A model generated the notes under the pieces. It ran no database searches, was not told the origin of the DNA, and worked only from the letters and a program-made list of their open reading frames with translations. Positions 17,339 to 25,606 of a DNA stretch of 64,000 nt are shown here, piece by piece. The position numbers were made by a program, and so were the translations under genes. Position 1 is the stretch's first letter. Each line of letters opens with the position of its first letter. The stretch lies in assembly GCF_014650575.1 (NCBI RefSeq), contig NZ_BMVF01000011.1, positions 1 through 64,000 on the forward strand. Reading direction: 5' to 3'. Origin of the DNA: Streptomyces naganishii JCM 4654 (GTDB lineage: Bacteria > Actinomycetota > Actinomycetes > Streptomycetales > Streptomycetaceae).

Positions 17339-18304
17339 CTACAGGGGCTGACCACCCCCGTTGTCCTCGAACATCTCGCGCGTGCGGCGCAGCAGTGCCT
17401 GCCGTACGTCGTCCGGGGACAACACCCGTAGCGGGCTGCCCAAGCTGAGCAGGTATTTGGCGAGCCCGTCCGCGTCGGGGCCGCCGATCTCGATGATGGT
17501 GGAGTCGGGGCCGTCCGGGTGGTGAGTGCCGACCGTCGCCGGGACCAGCCGCAGCGCCCGGTCCATGGGCAGCGGGAGGCGGACCGTCACGTACAGCGGG
17601 TACGCGCCGCTGGCGATGCCCCGCGAGACAAGAAGAGCCGGATCGGGAGGGTCGAGGACTTCCACCGCGCGCCCGGTTGGCCGTACCTGCGTCACCCGGT
17701 CGGCCCGGAACGTCCGCCACTCGCCCCGCGCCACATCCCGGGCGACGAAGTACCAGCGGCGCCCGGTGTGCACGAGGCGGTACGGGTCGACGTCTCGGAC
17801 GGTGGCCTTCTCCGCCCGGTCGCGGTACGACAGGCGGGTGCGCTCGCCCCGGCGGCACGCGGTGGCGAGTTCTAGCAGCATGCCGGGCGCGATCTGCGGT
17901 TCGTCGGGCCTGGGTGTGTGCACGAACGCGGCGTCCATCTCACCCAGCCGGCCCGCGATCCGCGGCGGGAGGGCCTGCCGCAGTTTCAGCAGCGCGGACA
18001 ACGCGGCCTGGTCGCTGCCGAGGACGCCGCTGAGCGCGGCCTCGCGCAGGGCAACGGCCACGGCCAGTGCCTCCTCGTCGTCGAGGATCAGCGGCGGCAC
18101 CCGGGTGCCGCCGCCCAGGCGGTAGCCGCCCCACGGCCCAGGCTCGGACTCGACCCCGTAGCCGAGTTCTCGCAGCCTGGCGATGTCCCGGCGCACTGTG
18201 CGCTCGGTGACCTCCATCCTCCCGGCCAGCTCGCCGCAGGTCCACGACGGCCGCGCGGACAGCAGCGAGACAAGTCGCAGCAGGCGGGCGGATGTACTGA
18301 TCAC
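17339..18304 (-). CDS. HTH and WYL-domain transcriptional regulator (YafY/DeoR-like)
   Basis: This 321-residue protein has an N-terminal HTH (ISTSARLLRLVSLLSARPSW, ERTVRRDIARLRELGYGVE) and then a ligand-sensing WYL domain. In the WYL position the motif reads RRWYFVARD, and EWRTFRADRV follows. A typical C-terminal extension ends the protein (LSPDDVRQALLRRTREMF). WYL regulators repress or activate adjacent genes in response to an unknown ligand. The GTG at 18304 starts just before the HTH. The gene is divergent from a VOC protein with a shared 63-bp promoter containing an inverted repeat, so it probably regulates that gene and itself. Confidence 0.85.
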   Translation of the reverse strand: MISTSARLLRLVSLLSARPSWTCGELAGRMEVTERTVRRDIARLRELGYGVESEPGPWGGYRLGGGTRVPPLILDDEEALAVAVALREAALSGVLGSDQAALSALLKLRQALPPRIAGRLGEMDAAFVHTPRPDEPQIAPGMLLELATACRRGERTRLSYRDRAEKATVRDVDPYRLVHTGRRWYFVARDVARGEWRTFRADRVTQVRPTGRAVEVLDPPDPALLVSRGIASGAYPLYVTVRLPLPMDRALRLVPATVGTHHPDGPDSTIIEIGGPDADGLAKYLLSLGSPLRVLSPDDVRQALLRRTREMFEDNGGGQPL

Positions 18305-18323
18305 ATCCCGAAGTCTCCCCCAT

Positions 18324-18353
18324 GACCAGGACCGAACCTGTCCTGATCTGGTC
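18324..18353. promoter_or_regulatory. Inverted repeat in WYL/VOC divergent promoter
   Basis: GACCAG (18324) pairs with CTGGTC (18348), and inside them CAGGAC (18327) pairs with GTCCTG (18340). The two overlapping dyads lie midway between the divergent starts and are a candidate operator for the WYL regulator. Confidence 0.5.
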
Positions 18354-18367
18354 GTAGCGTCTTCCCC

Positions 18368-18754
18368 ATGAGCACCGGAACCACATCCGCACCCGCGATC
18401 CGCTACTCGGCCGTCACCTTCGACTGCCCGGACCCGGCCGAGCTGGCCCGCTTCTACGGCGACGCCCCCGGCCTGCCCGTCGTCTACTCCAGCGACGATT
18501 TCATCCTGCTCGGCCAGGAAGGTTCGCCCGGACTGGGCTTCTGCCGGCTGGCCAACTACCAACGTCCCACCTGGCCGGACCCCTCCCAGGAGAAGCGGGC
18601 CCACATCGACCTGGGCGTCGACGACCTCGATGCCGCCCAGGCCCGGCTGCTGGCCCTTGGCGCCGTGGAGCCCTCGGCCCAGCCGGAGCCTGATCGGTGG
18701 AGGGTCCTGCTGGACCCCGCCGGCCACCCGTTCTGCATCTCCACCCTGGTTTGA
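18368..18754 (+). CDS. VOC-superfamily (glyoxalase-like) protein
   Basis: This 128-residue single VOC module begins AIRYSAVTFDCPDPAELARF and contains HIDLGVDDLDAAQARLLALG and WRVLLDPAGHPFCIS. This is the usual betaalphabetabetabeta pattern with metal-site His and Glu/Asp candidates. VOC proteins include dioxygenases, glyoxalases and resistance proteins. In WYL-linked pairs they are typically uncharacterised. It is divergent from the WYL regulator and is followed 2 bp later by a broken monooxygenase gene, so the two probably formed an operon. Confidence 0.8.
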   Translation: MSTGTTSAPAIRYSAVTFDCPDPAELARFYGDAPGLPVVYSSDDFILLGQEGSPGLGFCRLANYQRPTWPDPSQEKRAHIDLGVDDLDAAQARLLALGAVEPSAQPEPDRWRVLLDPAGHPFCISTLV

Positions 18755-18756
18755 AC

Positions 18757-19161
18757 ATGATCGGCCGACTGATGACCATGACCGCGCACCCCAAAGGGCC
18801 CAGAGCTCGCCACAGACCTGCTGAGGGTCGCGGAGAGGCTGCGCGGCTTCCCGGGCTGTGAGATCTACCTGATCAGCCAGGACACAGCCGACCCGGACAC
18901 GGTCCGCATCACCGAGGTCTGGAAGGACGACGCCAGCGCACGGGCCGCCCTCGACGCTCCGCCTCCCGCCGACGGACCCGCCCAACACCTGTCGGCGACG
19001 GCTGAAAAGTGGACCAGTAGCGACGCTTGGGTTCGTCGCAGTGGCTCACAATTCAGCCGTCGCCGACAACACCGACATCCTCGCCCTGCTGGCGCCCCCA
19101 CCGCACCGTACGAACCTCACCGTCCTGGGCGGGGTGGGCCTCCCGGCCGATAGTCGGCCCT
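18757..19161 (+). pseudogene. Antibiotic-biosynthesis-monooxygenase-like gene, broken
   Basis: It starts at ATG 18757 (MIGRLMTMTAHPK). The frame slips at CCCCAAAGGGCCC near 18790 and continues in another frame with ELATDLLRVAERLRGFPG, CEIYLISQDTADPDTVRITE and VWKDD, a clear ABM ferredoxin-like fold. A 79-bp inverted-repeat element interrupts it at 18990-19068. The typical C-terminus of the family (LTVLGGVGLP) is found beyond it in a third frame, ending near 19161. It has at least two frame changes plus the insertion, so it is inactive. Confidence 0.7.
18990..19068. mobile_element. 79-bp element with 17-bp perfect terminal inverted repeats and 5-bp target duplication
   Basis: The left end TGTCGGCGACGGCTGAA (18990-19006) is the exact reverse complement of the right end (19052-19068). 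Just inside, GTG and CC bases also match between ends. The flanks ACACC at 18985-18989 and ACACC at 19069-19073 form a direct duplication. Only about 45 bp lie between the repeats, with no coding capacity. It looks like a MITE or an internally deleted IS inserted in the monooxygenase gene. Confidence 0.8.
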
Positions 19162-19363
19162 GACGAACGAGCCACTTTCGCGCACGTCCGTCCGCGGCTC
19201 TGCCAGGCTCCATGACGGGCAGGGACGGATTGTTCGGACTGGCAGGGGTAGCGCGACCGGGAAGTCACGCGGCAGACGTTGAGACCGGAGCCCGGGGGTA
19301 CGACCGGCACCAAGTCCTGCCTGTCCTCCCGCCCGAGGACCATGCTGAGAGGAAGCTGACGAC

Positions 19364-19927
19364 TTGGAAATCACCCTGTTCGAATCTGCTGAGGCATTCG
19401 AGCGCTGGCTGGACGAGTACCACTCCTCCTCGCCCGGCATCTGGCTGAAGCTCAGGAAGAAGGCTGCAGGTGTCGTGGCTCTGGACTACGCGCAGGCCCT
19501 CGACGTTGCACTTTGTTACGGCTGGATCGACGGGCAGAAGGACAAGTTCGACGACTCGTACTGGCTGCAGCGGTTCACGCCACGCAGGCCGAAGAGCAAA
19601 TGGTCCAAGATAAACCGCGACAAGGCCGCCGCCCTACTCGAACAGGGCCGCATGCGGCCGCCGGGGCTCGCGGAGGTCGAGCGCGCCAAGGCCGATGGCC
19701 GGTGGGACACCGCGTACGACGGATGGAGGAGCGCCTCGGTACCGGACGATCTGGCCGAGGCCCTCGCTTGCAACCCCGCCGCTGCAGAGTTCTTCGCGAC
19801 ATTGGACGGCCAGAACCGATACGCGATCCTGTACCGCATCCAGGACGCCAAGAAGCCCGAGACCCGTGCGCGGCGGATCGAGACCTATGTAGCAATGCTC
19901 GCCGAGCAGAAAAAGCTCCACCCCTGA
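19364..19927 (+). CDS. YdeI/OmpD-associated family protein
   Basis: This 187-residue protein has the YdeI-like pattern: ERWLDEYHSSSPGIWLKLRKK, LDVALCYGWIDGQKDKFDD, QRFTPRRPKSKWSKINRDKA, then a C-terminal helical domain (AFFATLDGQNRY-like EFFATLDGQNRYAILYRI). The family is linked to peptide or antibiotic resistance in Bacillus, but its biochemical role in actinobacteria is not known to me. The start is TTG at 19364, preceded by AGAGGAAG. It appears monocistronic. Confidence 0.8.
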   Translation: MEITLFESAEAFERWLDEYHSSSPGIWLKLRKKAAGVVALDYAQALDVALCYGWIDGQKDKFDDSYWLQRFTPRRPKSKWSKINRDKAAALLEQGRMRPPGLAEVERAKADGRWDTAYDGWRSASVPDDLAEALACNPAAAEFFATLDGQNRYAILYRIQDAKKPETRARRIETYVAMLAEQKKLHP

Positions 19928-20144
19928 GACAGTCCATCGAGGGCCGGCAACCACCGGAGTTGCCCGGTGAACGAAACTCCCTATCGGGAGGGCCCGCCGT
20001 CAGGTCGATCACCGCAAGTAGGCGGAGCCGCTGTCTCGGTCGCCATGGATCACCGTCCCCAGACCGATCTTGCTCACCCGGGGTCCGCTCCGGTTTCCCC
20101 GCAACCGACCTTTCCTTCATATGCATGCCGGACAGGATGTTGAG

Positions 20145-20522
20145 ATGACGGACGACGTAAGAGCGATCGCGCACCGCATGTATGGCGCATTCAACTCCCG
20201 TGACCTCGCTGCGGCAGAGACGATCTTCTCCGCCGACTTCGTGAGCCACCCGCTGGAAACCGTTGGTGTCGACAGCGTCGTGAAGGCGTGGAACGGACTC
20301 CACGCTGCGTTCCCCGACATCCAGGTCATCGTCGAGGACATGATCGTGGAGAGAGGCAAAGCAGCAGTCCGCACGACCCTGCACGGCATCCCGGCGAGTG
20401 TTGAGGAACAGCTTTCCCCTTCGATGATGGAGATCTTCCGGGTGCAGGACGGCCGCATCGTCGAACTGTGGGGCATGTCGACGCTCAACCGCTCAGCGGA
20501 CGGCAGTGCAACCTCGGGCTGA
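20145..20522 (+). CDS. SnoaL/NTF2-like protein
   Basis: This 125-residue protein has the SnoaL-like pattern: a helix (VRAIAHRMYGAFNSRDLAAAE), then FSADFVSHPLE, WNGLHAAFPDIQVIVEDMIVERGKAAV and EIFRVQDGRIVELWG. These cone-shaped folds act as polyketide cyclases, isomerases or ester cyclases. The ATG at 20145 is chosen because homology starts there; the frame is open upstream to 20070. The substrate cannot be read from sequence. No biosynthetic partners lie nearby. Confidence 0.75.
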   Translation: MTDDVRAIAHRMYGAFNSRDLAAAETIFSADFVSHPLETVGVDSVVKAWNGLHAAFPDIQVIVEDMIVERGKAAVRTTLHGIPASVEEQLSPSMMEIFRVQDGRIVELWGMSTLNRSADGSATSG

Positions 20523-20779
20523 TGACGTGTGGGATGCCCTCTCTGGCGGGGAGTCGCTCCAGGGCGCGCTCTTGGCCGGAGTCAAAGCAGCCGTCGACCG
20601 CGCCGGCACCACCACCGTCCGCCGCCTGACCGGAACCTGGCCCGGCTGACGCGCATGGAGGTGGGAGGACTGGTCGACACGAACAGGCGCGGACACATGG
20701 CCGCTACCGGCCGGGGCACGGCAGTGTTGGTGCCGCGCGGGCGTAAGAGGCGGCACGTGAGCCGCCCTGAGGAGGCCGG
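20523..20779. other. Gap with short coding-like remnant
   Basis: The first 125 bases read VWDALSGGESLQGALLAGVKA and end TVRRLTGTWPG-stop. This looks like the tail of some protein, but I do not recognise it. The rest shows nothing supported. Confidence 0.35.
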
Positions 20780-20915
20780 GTGTTCGAAGGGTTCGAGATC
20801 GCCCAGATCGATGTCGGTGAGGCTTCCGTTTTCGTCCGCTTCGGTGGGGACGGTCCGCCGGTGGTGCTGCTACACGGGCATCCCCACACATCGGAGACCT
20901 GGCACGAGCTTGGTG
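20780..20915 (+). pseudogene. Alpha/beta hydrolase, N-terminal fragment
   Basis: The GTG at 20780 is preceded by GGAGG. It encodes FEGFEIAQIDVGEASVFVR and then PPVVLLHGHPHTSETWHEL, the first strand and oxyanion-hole region (LLHGHP) of haloacetate-dehalogenase-like hydrolases. The nucleophile and all later parts are absent. The sequence then passes into a TetR remnant on the opposite strand. Confidence 0.7.
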
Positions 20916-20937
20916 ACGGCTGTCAAGGTTGAGGCCC

Positions 20938-21300
20938 CCGGGTGGCGGCGGCGAACTGGAGATGCCCGCCCCCACCAGGGGGAGCGTGAGTGAGTCGATG
21001 TCGGCGTCGGCTGCGATGCGGCCGAGTTCACGTTCGTCGGCAAGGCAAGCGGAGATCGCGGTCGTGGCATGGGCGAGAATCGCGATGCCGAAGTGGTCAG
21101 CGCTTTGGTGAGGTTGTCGGCCACCGGGCCGGTGCGGCGGACTCGCGCAGTGCACTCGCCTGCGTCTCGAGCTGCGTGGCCCGGTCCAGCAGGAGGTCGG
21201 TGAGGAAGGCGCCGAAGTCGGTGAAGTGCCGGTGCAGACGCCTTTGGCGCAGCCTGCCTCGTCGGTAACGGTCGTGCGTCGCGAAGGTGCACCCCTGTCG
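20938..21300 (-). pseudogene. TetR-family regulator remnant with several frameshifts
   Basis: Read right to left, pieces in three frames rebuild a TetR-like protein: TVTDEAGCAKG (end of the HTH), then HRHFTDFGAFLTDLLLDRATQ, then VADNLTKALT, then FGIAILAHATTAISACLADE and LTLPLVGAG. The order and spacing match a single ancestral gene. It was divergent from or paired with the hydrolase remnant. It has at least three frame changes and no intact start. Confidence 0.6.
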
Positions 21301-21556
21301 GCATTCACAGGCCCTCTCTCACGTCATCCGGTCGGCAATCGCCCAACGGGCATGTGCCCACTGGGGTGCGCAGCCGCGTCTTGCCCTGCGCCGGGGTGCG
21401 GGTGCCTCCATGCCTGTGAGATCACCTGGGGCGTTCGACGGTCACCGCCGAGTTGCGGAAACTCTCGCGCCCGCGGCTGATCAGCGGTGCAGCCGGGCCT
21501 CGCCGCGCCGGGACGGCATGCACGTTCGACGTGATGTGGAGCAGCATCCTTGATCC

Positions 21557-22411
21557 ATGACAACGGGCTTCGCGGTGGCCGCGGCACTGGCATCGGCCTG
21601 CTGTTTCGCCGCCGCGGCCGTCATGCAGCAGTCCGCCGCCGCTTCCGTGCCCGAGAGCGATTCTCTGCGCCCCCGCCTGATCCTGGACCTGCTCCGCAGA
21701 CCGCTGTGGCTCGCCGGGATCGGTATGTCGTTCTTCTCCTACGTCATCCAGGGCGTCGCCCTGGCGTTCGGTCCGCTCGTGCTCGTGCTGCCGCTGGCCG
21801 CTCTGGACCTCGTCTTCGCCCTGCCCATGGTCGCCCTGCGCCGCCGGCGACGTCTCACCGCGGCGGAGATTACGGGTGCGGCGTGCACGTCGGGAGGTGT
21901 CGCCGCCTTCTTGGCGGCTCTGCCACCACCCGCCGGGATTGTGGCGCCGAGTGTGGGGGACTGGCTTCCCCTTCTCGCCGTTGCCGCGGGATGCGTGTGC
22001 GTGCTGGTACCGGTCGGACGGCGTAGGCCGGGACGCTCACGCACGGCCCTCTACGCGGCGGCGGCCGGTGTGATGTTCGCCCTTCTTGACAGCCTGACCA
22101 AGAGCACGGCCGGCCTCTTCCGGGAGAACGGCGTCGGTACGCTCGCGCACTGGGAACCCTATGCGCTCCTCCTTGTCGGAGGCACGGGCATGCTGCTTGC
22201 CCAGAGTTCTTTTCAGGCCGGTTCCTTGACGGTCAGTCTGCCCATCATCGACACCCTCGAGCCGATTGGTGGCGTGCTGATGGGCGCTGTGGTCTTTCAG
22301 GAACGCCTGGCCACGTCCTGGGCGCTGGCCGTCCAGGGACTGGGGGCCCTGGCGGCCGTGGCGGGCATCGTCATCCTGGGCAGGTCACCGTGGGTGTACG
22401 GACGCATGTGA
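21557..22411 (+). CDS. DMT-superfamily transporter-like membrane protein
   Basis: This 284-residue protein has about nine or ten hydrophobic segments, beginning FAVAAALASACCFAAAAVMQ and including FFSYVIQGVALAFGPLVLVL and the EamA-like second half (LTVSLPIIDTLEPIGGVLMG then LAVQGLGALAAVAGIVILG). The conserved ...LEP.....G motif of DMT proteins is present. The substrate is unknown; related Streptomyces proteins are annotated only as DMT transporters. No operon partners. Confidence 0.8.
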   Translation: MTTGFAVAAALASACCFAAAAVMQQSAAASVPESDSLRPRLILDLLRRPLWLAGIGMSFFSYVIQGVALAFGPLVLVLPLAALDLVFALPMVALRRRRRLTAAEITGAACTSGGVAAFLAALPPPAGIVAPSVGDWLPLLAVAAGCVCVLVPVGRRRPGRSRTALYAAAAGVMFALLDSLTKSTAGLFRENGVGTLAHWEPYALLLVGGTGMLLAQSSFQAGSLTVSLPIIDTLEPIGGVLMGAVVFQERLATSWALAVQGLGALAAVAGIVILGRSPWVYGRM

Positions 22412-22439
22412 AGCCGTCCGGACGCAGGCAATGCGGACG

Positions 22440-22600
22440 GGCAAGGGCCATTCGACGTCGTCATCAGCGAAGGCGTGCTGACCGTCAAGGCCGAAAGCAG
22501 CGAACGCGAGATGGAAAAGCACCGCAGCGAGATCCACTACGGCTCCGTGAGCCGGAGGTGACCCTGCCTCACGGGGCGGGGACGGCGTCCTGGCCGACTA
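22440..22600 (+). pseudogene. Hsp20/alpha-crystallin fragment
   Basis: The plus strand reads PFDVVISEGVLTVKAESSER and HRSEIHYGSVSR. After a frame change, EVTLPHGAG follows. This matches the middle of the alpha-crystallin domain, including the segment seen in the intact Hsp20 gene at 52893 (DVLISDGVLTVRAE...HSEFRYGEMSR). It has no start and no C-terminal IxI motif. It lies tail-on to the hydrogenase large-subunit gene. Confidence 0.7.
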
Positions 22601-24010
22601 CGCCGACGGTGCGCGAGGGGACCGTGGAGCTGATCCACCATCCCCCTGGATGTCCACGTCCAGGAAGTGGGCCGAGCACGAGATGCACGGGTCGTGGTTG
22701 CGGATGGCCCGTTCGCACAGGTGGGCCACTTCGGCATCGGACGTCGTCCCGCAGGCCAGGGCGGCTTGCACGAGGACGCGCAGGTCCTCCTCGATCGCGC
22801 CCTGGTTCTGGGCCGTGGGCGGGACGAGGCAGGCGTCCGTGATCCGGCCCTCGGTGTCGAGCGCGTAGCGGTGGTACAGCAGTCCGCGCGGTGCCTCGGT
22901 GGCGCCGTGGCCCACGCCCGCCTGGGCGGGGACATTCATGTACGGGTGCTCCGGAGGTTCGTAGACATCGATGATCCGCAAGGCCTCCTCCACCGCGTAC
23001 AGGACCTCCACGGCCCGGACGAGGATGCTCCGATAAGGGTTCCTGCACACCTCGCCCTGTGGTGTTCCCGGGGTCAGTGGGGGGTCGCTCAGTCCGGCCT
23101 CCCGGGCGGCCTCACGCGCGAGTGGCGACAGCAGGTGGCCGCTGACGGCGTAGCGGGCGAGGCTGCCGGTGAGGTGCCGCCTGCCGTCCAGACGGGAGTG
23201 GAGGGCGGTGGAATGCGGGACCTGCTCCTCGGTGACGTGATCGGAGAAGGACCGTACGGGGAAGCTGTAGGGAGCAAGGCTGCGGTCGGCCGGGAGTACG
23301 GTGGGGACGCCCGACTGGATGGCGTACGTGCCGGGCTCGGCGAGAGCGAGCAGATCGACGTCGCAGTGGGCCTCGGGGAAGTCGAAGCGGGCGACCCAGC
23401 GGACGGTGTCCCAGGCGTCGTCGAGGGAGCGGCGCAGGCGCTCGGCGAGGGGGCGCAGTTCGGCGCGGGTGGGGGTGCGGTGGAAGCCGCCGAGACGCAC
23501 GTTGATGGGATGGATCGCGCGTCCGCCGAGCAGTTCCATGACGGCGTTGCCGGTCTGCTTGAGGCGCAGACCGCGTTCGACGTGCTCGCGATGGCTGCCC
23601 GCCATGTCGACCAGGTCGGCGCAGCCGAGGAAGTCGGGCGCGTGCAGCAGGTAGATGTGCAGGGTCTGGCTCTCGATCCACTCGCCGCAGTACAGCAGTC
23701 GGCGCAGGGCGTCCAGCCGGCCGTCCACCACGATTCCGCACACGTCCTCGATGGCGCGGCAGGCGCTCAGCTGGTAGGCGACGGGGCAGATCCCGCAGAT
23801 GCGGGAGGTGATGTCGACCGGTTCGGTGTGGGCCCGGCCCCGGAGGAACCCCTCGAAGAACCGCGGGGGTTCGTAGATCTTCAGCTGGGCCTCGGTGACG
23901 GTGCCGTCGTGGACGCGCAGGTGCAGCGCGGCCTCGCCCTCGACACGGGTGAGAGCGGGGATGCGGACGACACGGGATGCGGCGGCGGACGCGTCGGCGG
24001 GTTCGCTCAC
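22598..24010 (-). CDS. hyhL: Group 3b NiFe hydrogenase large (catalytic) subunit
   Basis: This 470-residue catalytic subunit carries the NiFe active site. The N-terminal TRVEGEAALHLRV is followed by the L1 motif RICGICPVAYQ (Cys72, Cys75), GGRAIHPINVRLGGFHR, and the C-terminal DPCISCSAHF (Cys442, Cys445, His448). A 22-residue tail after His448 would be removed by the maturation protease. CPVAYQ in L1 and the operon order fit cytoplasmic group 3b bidirectional NADP-linked enzymes (sulfhydrogenase, mycobacterial Hyh). The GTG at 24010 overlaps the stop of hyhS (GTGA). The tail runs into Hsp20 remnant DNA, so its last residues may be non-native. Confidence 0.9.
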   Translation of the reverse strand: MSEPADASAAASRVVRIPALTRVEGEAALHLRVHDGTVTEAQLKIYEPPRFFEGFLRGRAHTEPVDITSRICGICPVAYQLSACRAIEDVCGIVVDGRLDALRRLLYCGEWIESQTLHIYLLHAPDFLGCADLVDMAGSHREHVERGLRLKQTGNAVMELLGGRAIHPINVRLGGFHRTPTRAELRPLAERLRRSLDDAWDTVRWVARFDFPEAHCDVDLLALAEPGTYAIQSGVPTVLPADRSLAPYSFPVRSFSDHVTEEQVPHSTALHSRLDGRRHLTGSLARYAVSGHLLSPLAREAAREAGLSDPPLTPGTPQGEVCRNPYRSILVRAVEVLYAVEEALRIIDVYEPPEHPYMNVPAQAGVGHGATEAPRGLLYHRYALDTEGRITDACLVPPTAQNQGAIEEDLRVLVQAALACGTTSDAEVAHLCERAIRNHDPCISCSAHFLDVDIQGDGGSAPRSPRAPSA

Positions 24011-24798
24011 GGCAGGTCTTTCTCCTCCACCGCGGTGAAGTCGGTGACGTTGAAGGTGTGCAGGAATCTGCCGATGTCCCCGTCGTTCATCCCGTCGCGG
24101 CGCAGGACCGGGACGAGAGCACCGAGATTGGTGGTGCCGGCCGGCCCGAAGCAGCCGTAGCAGCCGCGCCCGAAGGTGGGGCACAGGGCCCCGCATCCGG
24201 CGTGGGTGACGGGACCCAGACACGGGGTGCCGTGCGCGACGAGGACGCAGACGTTTCCGCGCTGCTTGCAGGAGAAGCACACGCTGTGGTTCGGGATGCC
24301 GGGCTTCCGGCCGGCGAGGAAGGCGGTGATGACCTCCAGCAACTGGCCGCGGTCGATCGGGCAGCCGCGCAGTTCGAAGTCGACGGGCACGTGGTCGGCG
24401 ATGGGAGTGGAGGTGGCGAGGGTTTCGATGTAGTCGGGGCGGGCGTAGACGGTGGCGAGGTAGTCCGTGACGTCGGCGTAGTTCCGCAGGGCCTGCACAC
24501 CCCCGGCCGTGGCGCAGGCACCGATGGTGACCAGATGACGGGACTCGGCTCGGATGCGCCGGACGCGTGTCAGGTGCTCGGGAGTGGAGACCGACCCCTC
24601 GACGAGCGCCAGGTCGTACGGCCCTGGCGCGACGTCGCTCGATGCCTCTGGAAAGTGGGCGATCTCCAGTTCGCCGGCGATGCCCAGCAGCTCGTCCTCG
24701 CAGTCGAGGAGGGTGAGCTGACAGCCGTCGCACGAGGCGAACTTGAACACACCGAGCCGGGGACGCGAGCCGCCCGGCCGTCCGGCGGAGGTGGTCAT
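24007..24798 (-). CDS. hyhS: Group 3b NiFe hydrogenase small subunit
   Basis: This 263-residue subunit passes electrons from the NiFe site through iron-sulfur clusters. Ligand cysteines appear in FASCDGCQLTLLD, TIGACATAGG, ELRGCPIDRG, and the Cys-rich C-terminal half (VCFSCKQRGNVC, CLGPVTHAGCGALCP, RGCYGCFGP), consistent with three 4Fe-4S clusters. It lacks a Tat signal and membrane anchor, so it is cytoplasmic. It lies 1 bp downstream of hyhG and overlaps hyhL by 4 nt. Confidence 0.9.
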   Translation of the reverse strand: MTTSAGRPGGSRPRLGVFKFASCDGCQLTLLDCEDELLGIAGELEIAHFPEASSDVAPGPYDLALVEGSVSTPEHLTRVRRIRAESRHLVTIGACATAGGVQALRNYADVTDYLATVYARPDYIETLATSTPIADHVPVDFELRGCPIDRGQLLEVITAFLAGRKPGIPNHSVCFSCKQRGNVCVLVAHGTPCLGPVTHAGCGALCPTFGRGCYGCFGPAGTTNLGALVPVLRRDGMNDGDIGRFLHTFNVTDFTAVEEKDLP

Positions 24799-24799
24799 C

Positions 24800-25606
24800 T
24801 CACAACTCCCTTACGGTAAGCAGCGGCTCGGTTCGGTCGTAGAGGACGACGGGGCCGTCACGGCATAGCAGCAGCGGACCCAGCTGGCAGTGCCCGCAGT
24901 GGCCGGTGGCGCAGCGCATGTTCCGCTCCAGGGAGAGCTGCACACGACCAGCGGGCAGGCCCCGGTGGACCAGCTCGCGGGCGGTGGCGCGCATCATCAC
25001 TTCCGGACCGCAGATGAACGCTGTGGTGTTCTCGGGGGTGAACAAAGCCTCGTCGAGCAGCGCGGTGACGACTCCGACCCGGCCGGTCCAGCCGCCGGCG
25101 GGTCGGTCCACCGTGACGGCCCCGAACGGGCGCCGCCAGGCGGGCAGCTCCGTGCGGTACAGCAGATCGCCGGGGGTGCGGGCACCGACCAGGACGTTCA
25201 GCCTCCCGTACGCCGCGGGCTCGGCCAGGACGGAGTCGATCAGGGGGCGTAGCGGGGCGAGTCCGATGCCACCGGCGACGACGAGCAGATCGTGCCCCCG
25301 GGCGGCCCGCAGGTTCCACCCGGTTCCGAAGGGGCCGCGTACGCCGACCGATGCGCCCGTCGGCAGATCGCACAGCTTCCGGGAGACGGCCCCGACCGCG
25401 CGGACGGTATGCGTCAGCCGGCCGCCCCCTGCCGTGCGGCACACCGAGACCGGGATCTCCCCGATCCCGAACGCGTACAGCATGGCGTACTGCCCCGGGG
25501 CGAAAGGCCCGAGTCCGCCGCTGAGCGGCTCCAGCTCGAACGTGACCGTGTCGGCGGTCTCGCGGTGACGGCTCATCAGGCGATGGGGCAGAGGTACCAA
25601 GGTCAT
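24800..25606 (-). CDS. hyhG: Hydrogenase FAD/NAD(P)-binding subunit with 2Fe-2S site
   Basis: This 268-residue ferredoxin-reductase-like protein has a flavin domain (FAPGQYAMLYAFG), a nucleotide domain (VVAGGIGLAPLRPLID) and ICGPEVMM. A C-terminal Cys cluster RNMRCATGHCGHCQ with a later Cys (LLLCRDG) binds 2Fe-2S as in dihydroorotate dehydrogenase PyrK and sulfhydrogenase gamma. It exchanges electrons between NAD(P)H and the hydrogenase. Its ATG overlaps the stop of the cyclic-nucleotide-binding protein gene (ATGA), so translation is coupled. Confidence 0.85.
   Translation of the reverse strand: MTLVPLPHRLMSRHRETADTVTFELEPLSGGLGPFAPGQYAMLYAFGIGEIPVSVCRTAGGGRLTHTVRAVGAVSRKLCDLPTGASVGVRGPFGTGWNLRAARGHDLLVVAGGIGLAPLRPLIDSVLAEPAAYGRLNVLVGARTPGDLLYRTELPAWRRPFGAVTVDRPAGGWTGRVGVVTALLDEALFTPENTTAFICGPEVMMRATARELVHRGLPAGRVQLSLERNMRCATGHCGHCQLGPLLLCRDGPVVLYDRTEPLLTVREL

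Noticed and set aside
17126..17340. Plus-strand coding-like stretch (HGENVNYHGTINVKVDTELA)
   Set aside because: No start and no recognised family; mentioned only as a remnant near the holin fragment.
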